Notes: generated by a model from the sequence alone, not told the origin. 64,000 nucleotides of DNA from Pseudomonas arsenicoxydans (GCF_006438915.1 NZ_RCZE01000002.1:313144-377143), one strand, 5' to 3'; positions 16,625 to 32,155 are shown, counted from the first letter of the stretch. Made by a program: numbers and translations.

Positions 16625-16655
16625 AAAAAAAGGGGCGGTTTGACCCGCCCACATT
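16625..16655 (-). terminator. rsmZ intrinsic terminator
   Basis: GGGCGG/CCGCCC stem with loop TTTGAC, A7 before and T-rich after on the plus strand. It forms the 3' end of RsmZ on the minus strand and sits next to the fdxA terminator. Confidence 0.85.
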
Positions 16656-16752
16656 TTTTCCCTATTCCCTGTATTCCTTTTCATCGTCCTGATGAATCGC
16701 TCCTGCGATGTCCGTTCCCCTCTTCCTTGAAGGGCGTGTCTGTCCGTCGACA
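16625..16752 (-). ncRNA. rsmZ: GacA-controlled small RNA RsmZ
   Basis: The minus-strand transcript of about 128 nt starts TGTCGACGGACAGACA and contains about nine GGA motifs. Several sit in short hairpin loops: CATCGCAGGAGCGAT, CATCAGGACGATG, and the run AAGGAATACAGGGAATAGGG. It ends in a GGGCGGGTCAAACCGCCC hairpin and T7. Repeated A(N)GGA sites titrate the translational repressors RsmA/RsmE, releasing secondary-metabolism and secretion mRNAs. The fdxA-rpoS gap is the known rsmZ locus in P. fluorescens and P. aeruginosa, and the 5' end closely resembles CHA0 RsmZ. Its promoter and GacA box are given separately. Confidence 0.93.
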
Positions 16753-16760
16753 CAGTTCAG

Positions 16761-16766
16761 ATACTA
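16761..16766 (-). promoter_or_regulatory. rsmZ -10 element
   Basis: TAGTAT on the minus strand, about 8 nt before the RsmZ 5' end at 16752. No good -35 is seen, as expected for a promoter that needs GacA. Confidence 0.65.
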
Positions 16767-16924
16767 GAGGGTTCCCTGTCAGGTGCAATTGACCGGGATC
16801 GTCAAAAACGTTTGTCATATGCTTTTAACAAAAACAAATATGTATATAAATCATGAAGATAGAGTTTTTCACGTAAGAAGATGGACGACGACTGCCGTGT
16901 AAAAATAACGAACACCTACGAAAG

Positions 16925-16942
16925 AGTAAGCAATGACTTACA
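16925..16942 (-). promoter_or_regulatory. GacA box (upstream activating sequence) of rsmZ
   Basis: The minus strand reads TGTAAG-TCATTG-CTTACT, one base from the TGTAAG-N6-CTTACA consensus. It is about 175-190 nt upstream of the RsmZ start, the distance known in P. fluorescens. The interval 16800-16880 is very AT-rich, as expected for the IHF/MvaT-binding linker reported for rsmZ promoters. Confidence 0.85.
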
Positions 16943-16989
16943 GCGCGAGACTACAAACCCTCCGCAATCCCCGCCCACCTTGCAGGCAA

Positions 16990-17019
16990 TAAAAAACCCC
17001 GAGTCAGTCGAGGTTTTTT
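16990..17019 (-). terminator. rpoS terminator
   Basis: AAAAAACCCCGA and TCGAGGTTTTTT form a stem with a GTCAG loop (one mismatch), 21 nt past the rpoS stop. It also marks the upstream limit of the rsmZ regulatory region. Confidence 0.85.
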
Positions 17020-17040
17020 ACTACCAGTTGGGCCGATCGC

Positions 17041-18048
17041 TTATTGAAACAGCGACTCGCTCGACAGGCCATTTTTCTCGAGAATCTCCCGAAGACGCTT
17101 CAGGCCTTCCACCTGAATCTGTCTGACCCGTTCCCGGGTAAGGCCAATCTCCAGGCCAACGTCTTCAAGCGTGCTGCTTTCGTGACCGCGCAAGCCGAAG
17201 CGACGTATAACCACTTCGCGTTGCTTGTCGGTCAACTCCGACAGCCACTGATCAATGCTTTGGGACAGGTCGTCGTCCTGCAGCAGCTCACAAGGGTCGG
17301 TTGGACGGTCATCAGTCAGGGTGTCCAGCAGGGTTTTATCCGAATCCGGACCGAGCGAGACGTCGACCGAAGAAACCCGCTCGTTCAAGCCGAGCATGCG
17401 CTTGACCTCGCCCACTGGTTTTTCCAGCAGGTTGGCGATTTCTTCGGGTGAGGGTTCATGATCGAGTTTTTGCGTCAGCTCCCGTGCCGCCCGCAGGTAC
17501 ACGTTCAACTCCTTGACCACATGGATCGGCAACCGGATGGTCCGGGTCTGATTCATGATCGCGCGCTCGATGGTCTGACGAATCCACCAGGTTGCGTAGG
17601 TCGAAAAACGGAAGCCGCGTTCGGGGTCGAACTTCTCCACTGCCCGGATCAGGCCGAGGTTGCCCTCTTCGATCAGGTCCAGCAGCGACAGCCCACGATT
17701 GACGTAACGCCGGGCGATTTTCACCACCAGCCGCAGGTTGCTTTCAATCATGCGCTTGCGCCCGGCCGGATCGCCACTTTGCGACAAGCGCGCAAAATGA
17801 ACTTCTTCTTCCGGGGAGAGCAATGGGGAAAAGCCGATTTCATTGAGGTACAGCTGCGTCGCATCAAGTGCCCGCGTGTAATCAATGTATTTGTGCTGTT
17901 TTAACGAAGCGGAGTGTTTGGATTTAGCACGAACGGAAGGTGGAGCTGCCCCTTCATCATTCGACATCGAATCCGTGGCGATGCCGGTCTCCATCAGGAG
18001 AACCTCATCGTCGATGTCAAACTCCGGCACTTCTTTACTGAGAGCCAT
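17041..18048 (-). CDS. rpoS: RNA polymerase sigma factor RpoS
   Basis: This 335-residue sigma-70 family factor for stationary phase and general stress has region 1.2 ([21 protein letters not shown]), region 2 ([38 protein letters not shown] and the -10-recognition [17 protein letters not shown], here in part), and region 4 with the [27 protein letters not shown] 18048 was chosen because [11 protein letters not shown] is the usual pseudomonad start and AAGGAC precedes it; an in-frame opening to 18108 is not conserved. It is downstream of nlpD, inside which the main rpoS promoter normally lies. It is next to rsmZ, both being Gac-linked. Confidence 0.97.
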   Translation of the reverse strand: MALSKEVPEFDIDDEVLLMETGIATDSMSNDEGAAPPSVRAKSKHSASLKQHKYIDYTRALDATQLYLNEIGFSPLLSPEEEVHFARLSQSGDPAGRKRMIESNLRLVVKIARRYVNRGLSLLDLIEEGNLGLIRAVEKFDPERGFRFSTYATWWIRQTIERAIMNQTRTIRLPIHVVKELNVYLRAARELTQKLDHEPSPEEIANLLEKPVGEVKRMLGLNERVSSVDVSLGPDSDKTLLDTLTDDRPTDPCELLQDDDLSQSIDQWLSELTDKQREVVIRRFGLRGHESSTLEDVGLEIGLTRERVRQIQVEGLKRLREILEKNGLSSESLFQ

Positions 18049-18155
18049 TGTTATAGTCCTTTTGGTGAGTTCGACCTCAAGCTCAAGCGGCGCCTTTATC
18101 CTTGGCAACGCTGGAGCCTGTCCCCTCTACGTGACGGAACAGGCTGGCTAACAAA

Positions 18156-19013
18156 TCAACGACGTGGCAGGAATTGCAGCGGATCTACAGGTTTACCTTG
18201 GCGGCGAATCTCAAAATGCAGTTTCACCCGGTCTGTACCCGTTGACCCCATTTCGGCAATTGTCTGTCCGACTTTGACCTGCTGCCCCTCCCGAACCAAC
18301 AACCTGCGGTTATGTCCGTAGGCACTGACGTAGGTTTCGCTGTGTTTGATGATGACTAATTCGCCGTAGCCCCTTAAGCCACTCCCGGCGTATACCACCG
18401 TCCCATCAGACGCAGCTAAAACAGGCTGTCCCAAATCTCCGGCGATATCAATTCCTTTATTCAAACTGCCGTTTGAGGAGAATTTTCCAATCAGAATGCC
18501 ATTAGATGGCCATCCCCAGCCGGTCGGGGCCGGGCCGGCAGGAGGCAGTGGAGCGGGTGCAGGTTTGTTGGCGACGGACGGTGCAACCACCGTGGTACTG
18601 GTAGTTGCGCCATTCGGCTGGCGCCGGATTACCGTGGTTTTCAGCGACGACGAAGGCGTTGAATCGGTGGTACTCGCGACCGCTGTCGGCGTTGATCCGG
18701 TGCGACCATCAAAGCGAATTATCTGACCCGGATGGATCGTATAGGGTGTAGGAATGTTGTTCCGTGCGGCGAGGGCTTTGTAGTCCCAGCCGTAGCGAAA
18801 AGCGATCGAGAACAGCGTGTCTTTTGGCCGAACCACATACTGGCCCGTCGTCGTTGCCGGACGTTGGGGGGCCGCGTTGTTGCGATCGACGACGCCTACG
18901 CTACTCGATTTGGTGCTGGAGCAACCGACCAGCAAGGTGCTCAAGACAAGGCCAGTCACCAGGCGCTGAAAGCTCGTTGTACTCATACGCTGCGCAATGA
19001 CTGTGAGACTCAC
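18156..19013 (-). CDS. nlpD: Lipoprotein NlpD, LysM and degenerate LytM domains
   Basis: This 285-residue outer-membrane lipoprotein has lipobox LVGC with Cys31, a LysM domain (about 57-105, starting YVVRPKDTLFSIAFRYGW), a Thr/Pro/Ala-rich linker, and an M23 LytM domain at the end. Catalytic residues are missing: the usual HxGxD is NKGID and the usual HxH is KLH. It should therefore not cut peptidoglycan itself but activate the amidase AmiC at septation, as known for NlpD. The start GTG 19013 has GGGAG at proper spacing; the later ATG 18986 has no ribosome site. The cluster order is surE-pcm-nlpD-rpoS. Confidence 0.93.
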   Translation of the reverse strand: MSLTVIAQRMSTTSFQRLVTGLVLSTLLVGCSSTKSSSVGVVDRNNAAPQRPATTTGQYVVRPKDTLFSIAFRYGWDYKALAARNNIPTPYTIHPGQIIRFDGRTGSTPTAVASTTDSTPSSSLKTTVIRRQPNGATTSTTVVAPSVANKPAPAPLPPAGPAPTGWGWPSNGILIGKFSSNGSLNKGIDIAGDLGQPVLAASDGTVVYAGSGLRGYGELVIIKHSETYVSAYGHNRRLLVREGQQVKVGQTIAEMGSTGTDRVKLHFEIRRQGKPVDPLQFLPRR

Positions 19014-19224
19014 CCGCCGCTCCCTTTGTGGTGGCTGAAATTGTGGATTGCCGTGTTCCGGCTCGAGATGTCGCAAGTATAACGGGCCGAACAGGCTTTA
19101 CCTTTAATGAAGCGAATTCGCTCCGCGCACACGTTTGCTGACTGACGATAAATACCGTTTAACCAATCGATGCCGCTGTAAGACACAGCTAATCGAAGAG
19201 AATTCAGCGCGCCAAAACAAATGC

Positions 19225-20638
<1,414 letters not shown>

Positions 20639-20651
<13 letters not shown>

Positions 20652-21697
20652 GGGCTGTCCGTCTGCCCCACCGGCACCAGATCAACAAGCTCGCGCACCA
20701 ATACGGTGGCAAAGCATCCGGCCGGGAGGACGAATTCCAGTTGCAGAATGTCAGGCTCGGGATAATGCCACGTCAACCCGCCAATGGGCAGCCGCAGGAT
20801 GCGACGTTCGTGGCTCATACCGGCGTTAATCAACCAATCTCGCAAGTCCGCTTCGCGAGCGGCGATGTCCTGCTCCAGTGCATGGACAACGCCGGTCGCC
20901 GGCGAGTCACCTTCGCCCCACTGCGGGCCGGTCGGATGCAAGTCGAGAATCGCCAGTCGCGGGTCGCTGCACTCCGCTTCACCGGCCGGGAAAAAGCTGC
21001 GGCTGTCGGTGAAGGCCAGCAGATCGCCGACCAAGGCTTGCTGCCACGTTCCGTCGGCGACACGCGCCGCCAACACCTGATTGAACAGAAAACTGCGCGC
21101 CGTCGAAAGCAGGCGCGAACGCACGTTGCGCTGCTCCGGCAACGCCTTGCGTGCCGCCCAGGCACGGGCATCGACCACGTTGCCGCCGTCAAAACCGAAA
21201 CGCTGGGCGCCGAAATAATTGGGAATACCTTGCTTGGCGATCAGTTGCAGTCGCTCTTCAATCGCGGCTTTGTCGCCAGCGAATTGCGTCAGTCGCAACG
21301 TGAAGCCATTGGCCGAGTGAGCGCCACGTTGCAGCTTGCGTTTGTGCCGACCAGTCTTGAGGATCTTCAGCGTGTCGTTTTCCGCTGCCGACAAATCCGG
21401 ATCAGCCTTGCCCGGCAACTGCACGCTGAACCATTGGCGCGTCAGCGCCTGACGGTCCTTGAGCCCGGCATAGCTGACCGTACGCAATGGCACGCCCGCT
21501 GCCTTGGCAATCCGCCGTGCCGCTTCCTCGGTATTCAGCCCGCGCTTTTCCACCCAGATCCACAAATGCTCGCCATCACCGCTGAGGGGGATGTTGAGCA
21601 CTTCATCGACCTGAAAATCTTCTGCCGTGGCTTTCAGAACAGCGGTGCCGAGAGCGTCACCATAGGCCCGCGGGCCCAGCAATTGCGATTCGTTCAT
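20639..21697 (-). CDS. truD: tRNA pseudouridine(13) synthase TruD
   Basis: This 352-residue enzyme makes pseudouridine 13 in tRNA-Glu. Visible signatures are [36 protein letters not shown] with the catalytic Asp in GLKDR (near residue 80), and [17 protein letters not shown]. Length and order agree with E. coli TruD. It overlaps ispF by 4 nt (ATGA) and surE by 13 nt. Confidence 0.96.
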
Positions 21698-22167
21698 GCG
21701 CGCAGCAACAAGGCAACGGAGTGCACAGCAATGCCTTCTTCGCGACCGACAAAGCCAAGCTTTTCGGTGGTGGTAGCTTTCACGTTCACTTGATCCAACT
21801 CAACTTGAAGATCCGCGGCAATCAGCGCGCGCATCGATTCGATATGCGGGGCCATTTTCGGCGCCTGGGCGACGATGGTGTTATCGACGTTGCCGACTTT
21901 CCAGCCCTTGGCGTGGATCAATGCGACGACGTGACGCAACAGCACGCGGCTGTCGGCGCCCTTGAATGTCGGGTCGGTGTCCGGGAAATGTTTGCCGATA
22001 TCACCCAACGCGGCCGCGCCGAGCAAGGCATCGCTCAAGGCGTGCAGCAGGACGTCACCGTCGGAGTGAGCGAGCAGCCCGAAGCCGTGTGCAATGCGCA
22101 CGCCGCCCAGAGTAATGAAATCGCCTTCAGCGAAACGGTGCACATCATAGCCGTGGCCAATACGCAT
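21694..22167 (-). CDS. ispF: 2-C-methyl-D-erythritol 2,4-cyclodiphosphate synthase
   Basis: This 157-residue MEP-pathway enzyme forms the cyclic diphosphate. [12 protein letters not shown] (with metal ligands Asp8 and His10), [14 protein letters not shown] and the C-terminal [16 protein letters not shown] are diagnostic and fix the start at 22167. The start codon directly abuts a T7 run that ends the fghA terminator, so the only ribosome-site candidate, GGGG at 22177-22180, lies in that hairpin. ispD, the enzyme two steps earlier, is 3 kb away at 25339, separated by the formaldehyde genes. Confidence 0.97.
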   Translation of the reverse strand: MRIGHGYDVHRFAEGDFITLGGVRIAHGFGLLAHSDGDVLLHALSDALLGAAALGDIGKHFPDTDPTFKGADSRVLLRHVVALIHAKGWKVGNVDNTIVAQAPKMAPHIESMRALIAADLQVELDQVNVKATTTEKLGFVGREEGIAVHSVALLLRA

Positions 22168-22202
22168 AAAAAAACGCCCCGATTTTTGTCAGGGCGTGAT
22201 TC
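22168..22202 (-). terminator. fghA terminator abutting ispF
   Basis: On the minus strand ACGCCC-TGACAAAAATCG-GGGCGT is followed by T7 and then at once by the ispF ATG. It ends the adhC-fghA transcript. The 3' arm contains the only G-rich sequence that could act as the ispF ribosome site. Confidence 0.8.
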
Positions 22203-22220
22203 TACCTGCTTTGTCGAACA

Positions 22221-23066
22221 TTAGGCGCCTAGAGCGCGCGCATGATGTTGCAAGTGTTCGTCGATGAAACTGGCGATGAAGAAATAGCTGTGGTCGTAGC
22301 CCGGTTGCAGACGCAACGTCAGCGGATGAGCGGCCAATTTTGCCGCCTGTTGCAAGGCTTCAGGCTTGAGCTGGGTGGCGAGGAAATCGTCGCGATCACC
22401 TTGGTCGACCAGCAACGGCAGCTTCTCGTCAGCCTCGGCGATCAGCGCGCATGCATCCCATTCGCGCCACTTCGAACGGTCTTCGCCCAGGTAACGAGAA
22501 AAGGCCTTCTGACCCCACGGGCAGTCCATCGGATTGTTGATCGGCGAGAACGCCGACACCGACTGATAACGCCCCGGATTACGCAACGCACAAACCAGCG
22601 CACCGTGGCCACCCATGGAGTGACCGCTAATGCCGCGCTTGTCCGACGCCGGGAAATGAGCTTCAACCAATGCCGGCAATTCCTGCACGACATAGTCATG
22701 CATCCGATAGTGACGCGACCAGGGTTCCTGCGTGGCATTCAGATAAAAACCGGCACCGAGACCGAAGTCCCAGGCGCCATCCGGGTCACCCGGTACATCA
22801 GGACCACGCGGGCTGGTGTCCGGCGCGACGATGATCAAACCCAGTTCGGCAGCCATGCGCAGTGCGCCGGCCTTGTGCATGAAGTTTTCGTCGGTGCAGG
22901 TCAGGCCGGACAACCAGTACAGCACCGGCAGCTTGCCACCCTGCTCCGCTTGCGGCGGCAGGTACACGGCAAAAACCATGTCGCAGCCGAGCACGTCGGA
23001 GCGGTGCCGGTAACGTTTGTGCCAGCCGCCGAAGCTTTTCTGGCAGGAGATATTTTCCAGGCTCAT
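22221..23066 (-). CDS. fghA: S-formylglutathione hydrolase
   Basis: This 281-residue esterase-D-type alpha/beta hydrolase splits S-formylglutathione to formate and glutathione. The nucleophile is Ser in [10 protein letters not shown] (near residue 148), with the oxyanion region [14 protein letters not shown] and the late catalytic His in YDHSYFF. It lies 8 nt after adhC and is co-transcribed with it, completing formaldehyde removal. The ATG at 23066 begins [19 protein letters not shown], the family start. Confidence 0.96.
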   Translation of the reverse strand: MSLENISCQKSFGGWHKRYRHRSDVLGCDMVFAVYLPPQAEQGGKLPVLYWLSGLTCTDENFMHKAGALRMAAELGLIIVAPDTSPRGPDVPGDPDGAWDFGLGAGFYLNATQEPWSRHYRMHDYVVQELPALVEAHFPASDKRGISGHSMGGHGALVCALRNPGRYQSVSAFSPINNPMDCPWGQKAFSRYLGEDRSKWREWDACALIAEADEKLPLLVDQGDRDDFLATQLKPEALQQAAKLAAHPLTLRLQPGYDHSYFFIASFIDEHLQHHARALGA

Positions 23067-23074
23067 GGCCGACC

Positions 23075-24268
<1,194 letters not shown>

Positions 24269-24294
24269 TTATTGCCATACAGGGATAATCAACG

Positions 24295-25191
24295 ATGGCC
24301 GAAAGCCGCTGGGAAGGGATCGACGAATTCGTCGCCGTGGCTGAATGCAGTCAATTTACGGCCGCAGCGGAACGTCTCGGGGTTTCTTCTTCCCATATCA
24401 GTCGACAAATCGTACGCCTTGAAGAGCGCCTGCAAACGCGTTTGCTCTACCGCAGCACCCGCCGGGTCACGCTGACCGAAGCCGGGCAAACCTTCCTGCA
24501 GCATTGCCAACGCCTGCAAGACGGTCGCGAAGAAGCCTTGCGCGCAGTGGGCGATTTGACCAGCGAACCCAAAGGCATGCTGCGCATGACCTGCGCCGTG
24601 GCGTACGGCGAGCGCTTCATCGTGCCGCTGGTGACGCGCTTCATGGGGCTTTACCCACAGCTGCGTGTCGACATCGAACTGAGCAACCGTCCGCTGGACC
24701 TGGTGCATGAAGGCCTGGATCTGGCGATCCGACTCGGTCGTTTGCAAGACTCAAGGCTGGTCGCTACCCGTCTGGCACCACGACGCATGTACCTGTGCGC
24801 ATCGCCGTCTTACCTGGAACGCTATGGCCGGCCGCACAGCTTGTCGGAACTGAGCCGCCACAACTGCCTCATTGGCAGCTCGGACATGTGGCAACTGGAA
24901 CAGAACGGGCGGGAATTTTCACAGCGGGTCCAGGGAAACTGGCGCTGCAACAGTGGGCAAGCGGTGCTGGATGCGGCGTTGCAGGGCGTGGGGTTGTGTC
25001 AGTTGCCGGACTATTACGTGCTGGAACATTTGAAAAGCGGCGCATTGATTTCGTTGCTGGATGCGCATCAACCGCCCAACACGGCGGTGTGGGCGCTTTA
25101 TCCGCAGCAGCGGCATCTGTCGCCGAAGGTGCGCAAACTGGTGGATTATTTGAAGGAAGGGTTGGCTGAGCGGCCGGAGTATCGGAGCTAA
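24295..25191 (+). CDS. LysR-family regulator of the formaldehyde module (GfnR-like)
   Basis: This 298-residue LysR regulator has a winged HTH at 1-60 (FTAAAERLGVSSSHISRQIVRLE) and an effector domain from about 90 with a C-terminal GVGLCQLPDYYV segment. Its divergent position against adhC-fghA matches GfnR of P. aeruginosa, which controls glutathione-dependent formaldehyde detoxification. The shared 107-nt gap is AT-rich and has AATAAT/ATTATT half-sites at 24245-24250 and 24268-24273 that may form the binding site. The control of adhC is inferred from layout. Confidence 0.8.
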   Translation: MAESRWEGIDEFVAVAECSQFTAAAERLGVSSSHISRQIVRLEERLQTRLLYRSTRRVTLTEAGQTFLQHCQRLQDGREEALRAVGDLTSEPKGMLRMTCAVAYGERFIVPLVTRFMGLYPQLRVDIELSNRPLDLVHEGLDLAIRLGRLQDSRLVATRLAPRRMYLCASPSYLERYGRPHSLSELSRHNCLIGSSDMWQLEQNGREFSQRVQGNWRCNSGQAVLDAALQGVGLCQLPDYYVLEHLKSGALISLLDAHQPPNTAVWALYPQQRHLSPKVRKLVDYLKEGLAERPEYRS

Positions 25192-25227
25192 AGTTGTTTC
25201 AGTGCCAGCTTTGTTGACTGAGCCACC

Positions 25228-25316
25228 GCTTTCGCGAGCAAGCCCGCTCCCACATTTAACCGAGTGTCTTCAGAAAGAATGCGGTCGAATGTGGGAGCGG
25301 GCTTGCTCGCGAAAGC
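25228..25316. repeat. REPIN-like inverted repeat, CTTCGCGAGC family variant
   Basis: Arms GCTTTCGCGAGCAAGCCCGC and its complement bracket a spacer of about 22 nt. Same family as 1661-1743, with TTTCGC for CTTCGC. It sits between the convergent LysR gene and ispD. Confidence 0.9.
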
Positions 25317-25338
25317 AATCTACCAGACACCACAGCAG

Positions 25339-26046
25339 TCAGCGGCGATTCGCCCAACGCTGACGCAACCATTCAAGATCTTCAGGACGCGTAACCTTGA
25401 GATTATCGGATCGGCCTTCAATCAGACGCGGCGCCAGACCTGACCACTCCATCGCCGACGCTTCATCAGTGATCACCGCATCCGCCACCAGACTGTCAGC
25501 CAGCGCCCGATGCAAGGCGCCAAGGCGAAACATCTGCGGCGTATAAGCCTGCCAGATCACGCTGCGATCCACGGTTTCAACCACACGCCCATGCTTGTCG
25601 ACCCGCTTGAGCGTGTCGCGCGCCGGAACCGCCAGCAACCCGCCGACCGGATCATCTGCCAATTCACTCAGCAACTTGTCCAGATCAGCACGACTCAGAT
25701 TCGGCCGCGCAGCATCGTGCACCAACACCCAATCTTCATCATCAGCACCCAATGCATGCAAATGCAGCAACGCATTCAGCACCGACCCGGAACGCTCGGC
25801 ACCGCCGTCAACCCGCTGAATTCGCGCATCGACAGCACACGCCAGGTTCGGCCAATAAGGATCATCAACAGCAAGACTGACCACTAACCCTTTCAGGGAA
25901 GGATGATCAAGGAAACAGCCGAGGCTGTGTTCGAGAATAGTGCGCCCGCCCAGTTGCAAGTATTGCTTGGGACGGTCGGCGGCCATACGGGCACCAACGC
26001 CCGCGGCAGGAATCACGGCCCAGAAGGCCGGTAACGGGGAATTCAT
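25339..26046 (-). CDS. ispD: 2-C-methyl-D-erythritol 4-phosphate cytidylyltransferase
   Basis: This 235-residue MEP-pathway cytidylyltransferase has the P-loop-like AVIPAAGVGARMAADRPKQYL (residues about 9-30), the VLVHDAARPNLSRADL segment and VTRPEDLEW near the end. It couples CTP to methylerythritol phosphate. It overlaps ftsB by 4 nt (ATGA) and is the last gene of the eno-ftsB-ispD run. Its pathway partner ispF is at 21694, in the next cluster. Confidence 0.96.
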   Translation of the reverse strand: MNSPLPAFWAVIPAAGVGARMAADRPKQYLQLGGRTILEHSLGCFLDHPSLKGLVVSLAVDDPYWPNLACAVDARIQRVDGGAERSGSVLNALLHLHALGADDEDWVLVHDAARPNLSRADLDKLLSELADDPVGGLLAVPARDTLKRVDKHGRVVETVDRSVIWQAYTPQMFRLGALHRALADSLVADAVITDEASAMEWSGLAPRLIEGRSDNLKVTRPEDLEWLRQRWANRR

Positions 26047-26321
26047 CGAGCCAACTGGTAAAGGGTTTCACCGTCCTTGACCATGCCCAACTCATGGCGA
26101 GCCCGCTCTTCAACGGTCTCCATGCCTTTTTTCAACTCACCGACTTCGGCGTCCATGACCCGATTGCGCTCGAGCAACCCTTCGTTCTCGGCCTGTTGAT
26201 CCTTGATCTGCTGAGTCAGCTCAGCCACTTGCGCCAGACTGCCATTACCCACCCACAGGCGGTATTGCAGGCCAGCCAGCAACAAGAGCAAGACGAGGAA
26301 CAACCAATTGGGACTGCGCAT
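26043..26321 (-). CDS. ftsB: Cell division protein FtsB
   Basis: This 92-residue bitopic inner-membrane protein has a short cytoplasmic start, one membrane helix (about 5-22, WLFLVLLLLLAGLQYRLW) and a coiled coil (about 28-75, heptads in QQIKDQQAENEGLLERN). With FtsL and FtsQ it links the divisome to septal synthase FtsWI. The C-terminal ARHELGMVKDGETLY is conserved. It sits between eno and ispD as in most gamma-proteobacteria. Confidence 0.93.
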   Translation of the reverse strand: MRSPNWLFLVLLLLLAGLQYRLWVGNGSLAQVAELTQQIKDQQAENEGLLERNRVMDAEVGELKKGMETVEERARHELGMVKDGETLYQLAR

Positions 26322-26380
26322 CGAATATCAGGTTTCCAGTGAAAAAAGACAGCCATGCAAAAACATTGAAGCTTCTGATA

Positions 26381-26410
26381 GCACGAAGCCTGGAAAATCC
26401 AGGCTTGTGC
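26381..26410 (-). terminator. Hairpin downstream of eno
   Basis: GCACGAAGCCTGGA and TCCAGGCTTGTGC form a 13-bp stem with one mismatch and an AAA loop. It lies between the eno stop and the ftsB start. There is no clear T-tract, so it may process or weaken rather than stop transcription. Confidence 0.45.
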
Positions 26411-26492
26411 TTATAAGGCATCAGATTAGTGGCAAATTCATCGCTGTAGCGACTTTTCCGACACAATCCGGTGTCTTTTTACCAGCAATCGC

Positions 26493-27833
<1,341 letters not shown>

Positions 27834-27880
27834 TTACCGTCGGCAAGTGAGGTGCAGCGGGCAGACTTGCGGACGATAAG

Positions 27881-27902
27881 GCTCAGGCCCGAGGGCCTGA
27901 GC
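27881..27902. repeat. Hairpin in the kdsA-eno gap
   Basis: GCTCAGGCC and GGCCTGAGC pair with a CGAG loop. It lies in the 156-nt gap between kdsA and eno with no T-tract on either strand; possibly a processing hairpin or attenuator in the eno leader. Confidence 0.4.
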
Positions 27903-27938
27903 AACAAATCGTGCGGTACTTTACCGGAGAATTGAGGA

Positions 27939-30442
<2,504 letters not shown>

Positions 30443-30695
30443 TTAAAGCGGTCCGAGCCGCCGGGGAAAGCGAAGGAAGGCCGAAGCCCCCGATCACCTG
30501 CATTAATCACAGTGCACCTTTCAAAAAAACCGCCGCGTTGGGACAGACCGGCAGATGAAACACCGGTACGTTGCTCGCTACACATTTTTTGGAATCGCCC
30601 AGCAAAGACTGCTTGGTAATCGGCAACTCCTGCAATTCAGGCGAATCCACAGAAGTTGTATCAAGAAGGGAGCGTAGTCTACCGGAAAGCCCCTT

Positions 30696-32024
30696 TCAGC
30701 TCAAACCTTGATCTTCGCCCGGTGGCTGCCAATGCAAATGCCACCCTTCCTGCCCACTGCCATTCAAGCCCTGTACATTGGCCACTGCCAGCAATTGCTC
30801 GCCGCGAAAGAGCAGCGGCAATCTGCCACGGGCGAAGCCTGGAACCCCGCGTTCATTGAGCAAACGCTTGAGGTCGCGGTGGCCGCGCTCAGGCAAATGC
30901 ATGACCTCACCTCCCTCACGATAGCGGATTTGCAGCGGGCCATCGGGGGTTCGCCCGGTGAGCGTGAGCACTCCATTTTTCGGTAACGTCAGCGACTGCG
31001 AGGGATCGGTCCATTGCACGGCAGGCGGCGGATTGCGCAGCCAACAGCCCGACAGCCACCAGATACGCCCCGCCGAGCGATGCATTTCGCCATCCGCCAG
31101 CCGCCAGACCGGACGCGCATCACCGGTGGCGTCGCGCAAATTTTCCCAACCCGACCAATGGTCGCTGTCCGGCAAACGGGTCAGCGCTGCGAGCCAATGG
31201 CTTAGCGCATTGCGTTGGCGAGCGGCGGATCGTTGTAAAAGAGGAGCGAGCTCCAGAGAGGGCACGCCCAGCCAGTCGAAATCATTGACCGTCGTCGCTT
31301 CGACCAGATCGATTTGCGCCAGCTCATCCAGCAAGGCCTGCGCTTCGCTCAAGTGCGCGGCGCTGCGAGCCATGGTCGCCATCGCTTGCGGCCAGCGCTC
31401 GGTCAATACCGGGAACACCTGATGCCGCAAGTAGTTGCGCGAAAACTGCCGATCCTGGTTCGAAGGGTCTTCGATCCAGCTCAGTTGATGTTCTGCGGCA
31501 TAGGCTTCAAGTTCGGCGCGACTGACGTCCAGCAACGGTCGCAGCAGATGGCCCCGGCCCAACGGACGAGTGCTCGGCATCCCCGACAAACCTCTCACCC
31601 CGGCCCCGCGCAACAGCCGAAACAACAGGGTTTCCGCCTGATCGTCACGGTGCTGGGCGGTCAGCAGCAGTTCATTGGCCTGAGTGGCTTCAACGAATAC
31701 GCCATAGCGCGCATCCCGGGCGGCACGCTCAAGGCTGGCGCCAGGCTGAACCTGAACGTGAACCACCTGTAGCGGTACACCCAAGGCATCACAGACGGAT
31801 CGGCAGTGTGCCGGCCACGCATCAGCCGCAGGCTGAAGGCCGTGATGGACATGGATGGCGCTGAGCGCGGGCACGGATTGAGCTTTTGCGAGGTGGGCAA
31901 GCAGGTGCAGGAGGACGGTGGAGTCGAGCCCACCACTGAAAGCGATGCGCCAGGCCGTAGCGTTGCGCCACGGTTTCAGATTCAGCAAAAGCCTGATGGG
32001 CAAATCAACCGTGAGCCGGTCCAT
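30696..32024 (-). CDS. tilS: tRNA(Ile)-lysidine synthase TilS
   Basis: This 442-residue N-type ATP pyrophosphatase attaches lysine to C34 of the tRNA-Ile CAU anticodon so it reads AUA. The PP-loop SGGLDS (30-35) lies in RIAFSGGLDSTVLL; LTAQHRDDQAETLLFRLLRGAG and LRPLLDVSRAEL follow, then TilS substrate-binding and C-terminal domains. ATG 32024 follows AAAGGGAAAG; a longer frame to 32108 runs into a REP element. It stands between accA and pyrG on the same strand, separated from accA by that repeat. Confidence 0.96.
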   Translation of the reverse strand: MDRLTVDLPIRLLLNLKPWRNATAWRIAFSGGLDSTVLLHLLAHLAKAQSVPALSAIHVHHGLQPAADAWPAHCRSVCDALGVPLQVVHVQVQPGASLERAARDARYGVFVEATQANELLLTAQHRDDQAETLLFRLLRGAGVRGLSGMPSTRPLGRGHLLRPLLDVSRAELEAYAAEHQLSWIEDPSNQDRQFSRNYLRHQVFPVLTERWPQAMATMARSAAHLSEAQALLDELAQIDLVEATTVNDFDWLGVPSLELAPLLQRSAARQRNALSHWLAALTRLPDSDHWSGWENLRDATGDARPVWRLADGEMHRSAGRIWWLSGCWLRNPPPAVQWTDPSQSLTLPKNGVLTLTGRTPDGPLQIRYREGGEVMHLPERGHRDLKRLLNERGVPGFARGRLPLLFRGEQLLAVANVQGLNGSGQEGWHLHWQPPGEDQGLS

Positions 32025-32046
32025 AACTTTCCCTTTGCACAAATCA

Positions 32047-32140
32047 AATGTGGGAGCGGGCTTGCTCGCGAAGAGGCCATCACATTCAACATCATCGTTG
32101 ACTGACAAACCGTCTTCGCGAGCAAGCCCGCTCCCACATT
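32047..32140. repeat. REPIN-like inverted repeat between tilS and accA
   Basis: AATGTGGGAGCGGGCTTGCT and its complement form the arms around a spacer of about 32 nt. Same family as 1661-1743. It ends 16 nt from the accA stop, so it is probably in the accA 3' untranslated region. Confidence 0.9.
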
Positions 32141-32155
32141 GAGGCCGAGGTCAGA

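Noticed and set aside
16881..17126. 81-codon frame at the rpoS 3' end
   Set aside because: It spans the GacA box, the rpoS terminator and the rpoS C-terminus; composition changes within it and no ribosome site is seen.
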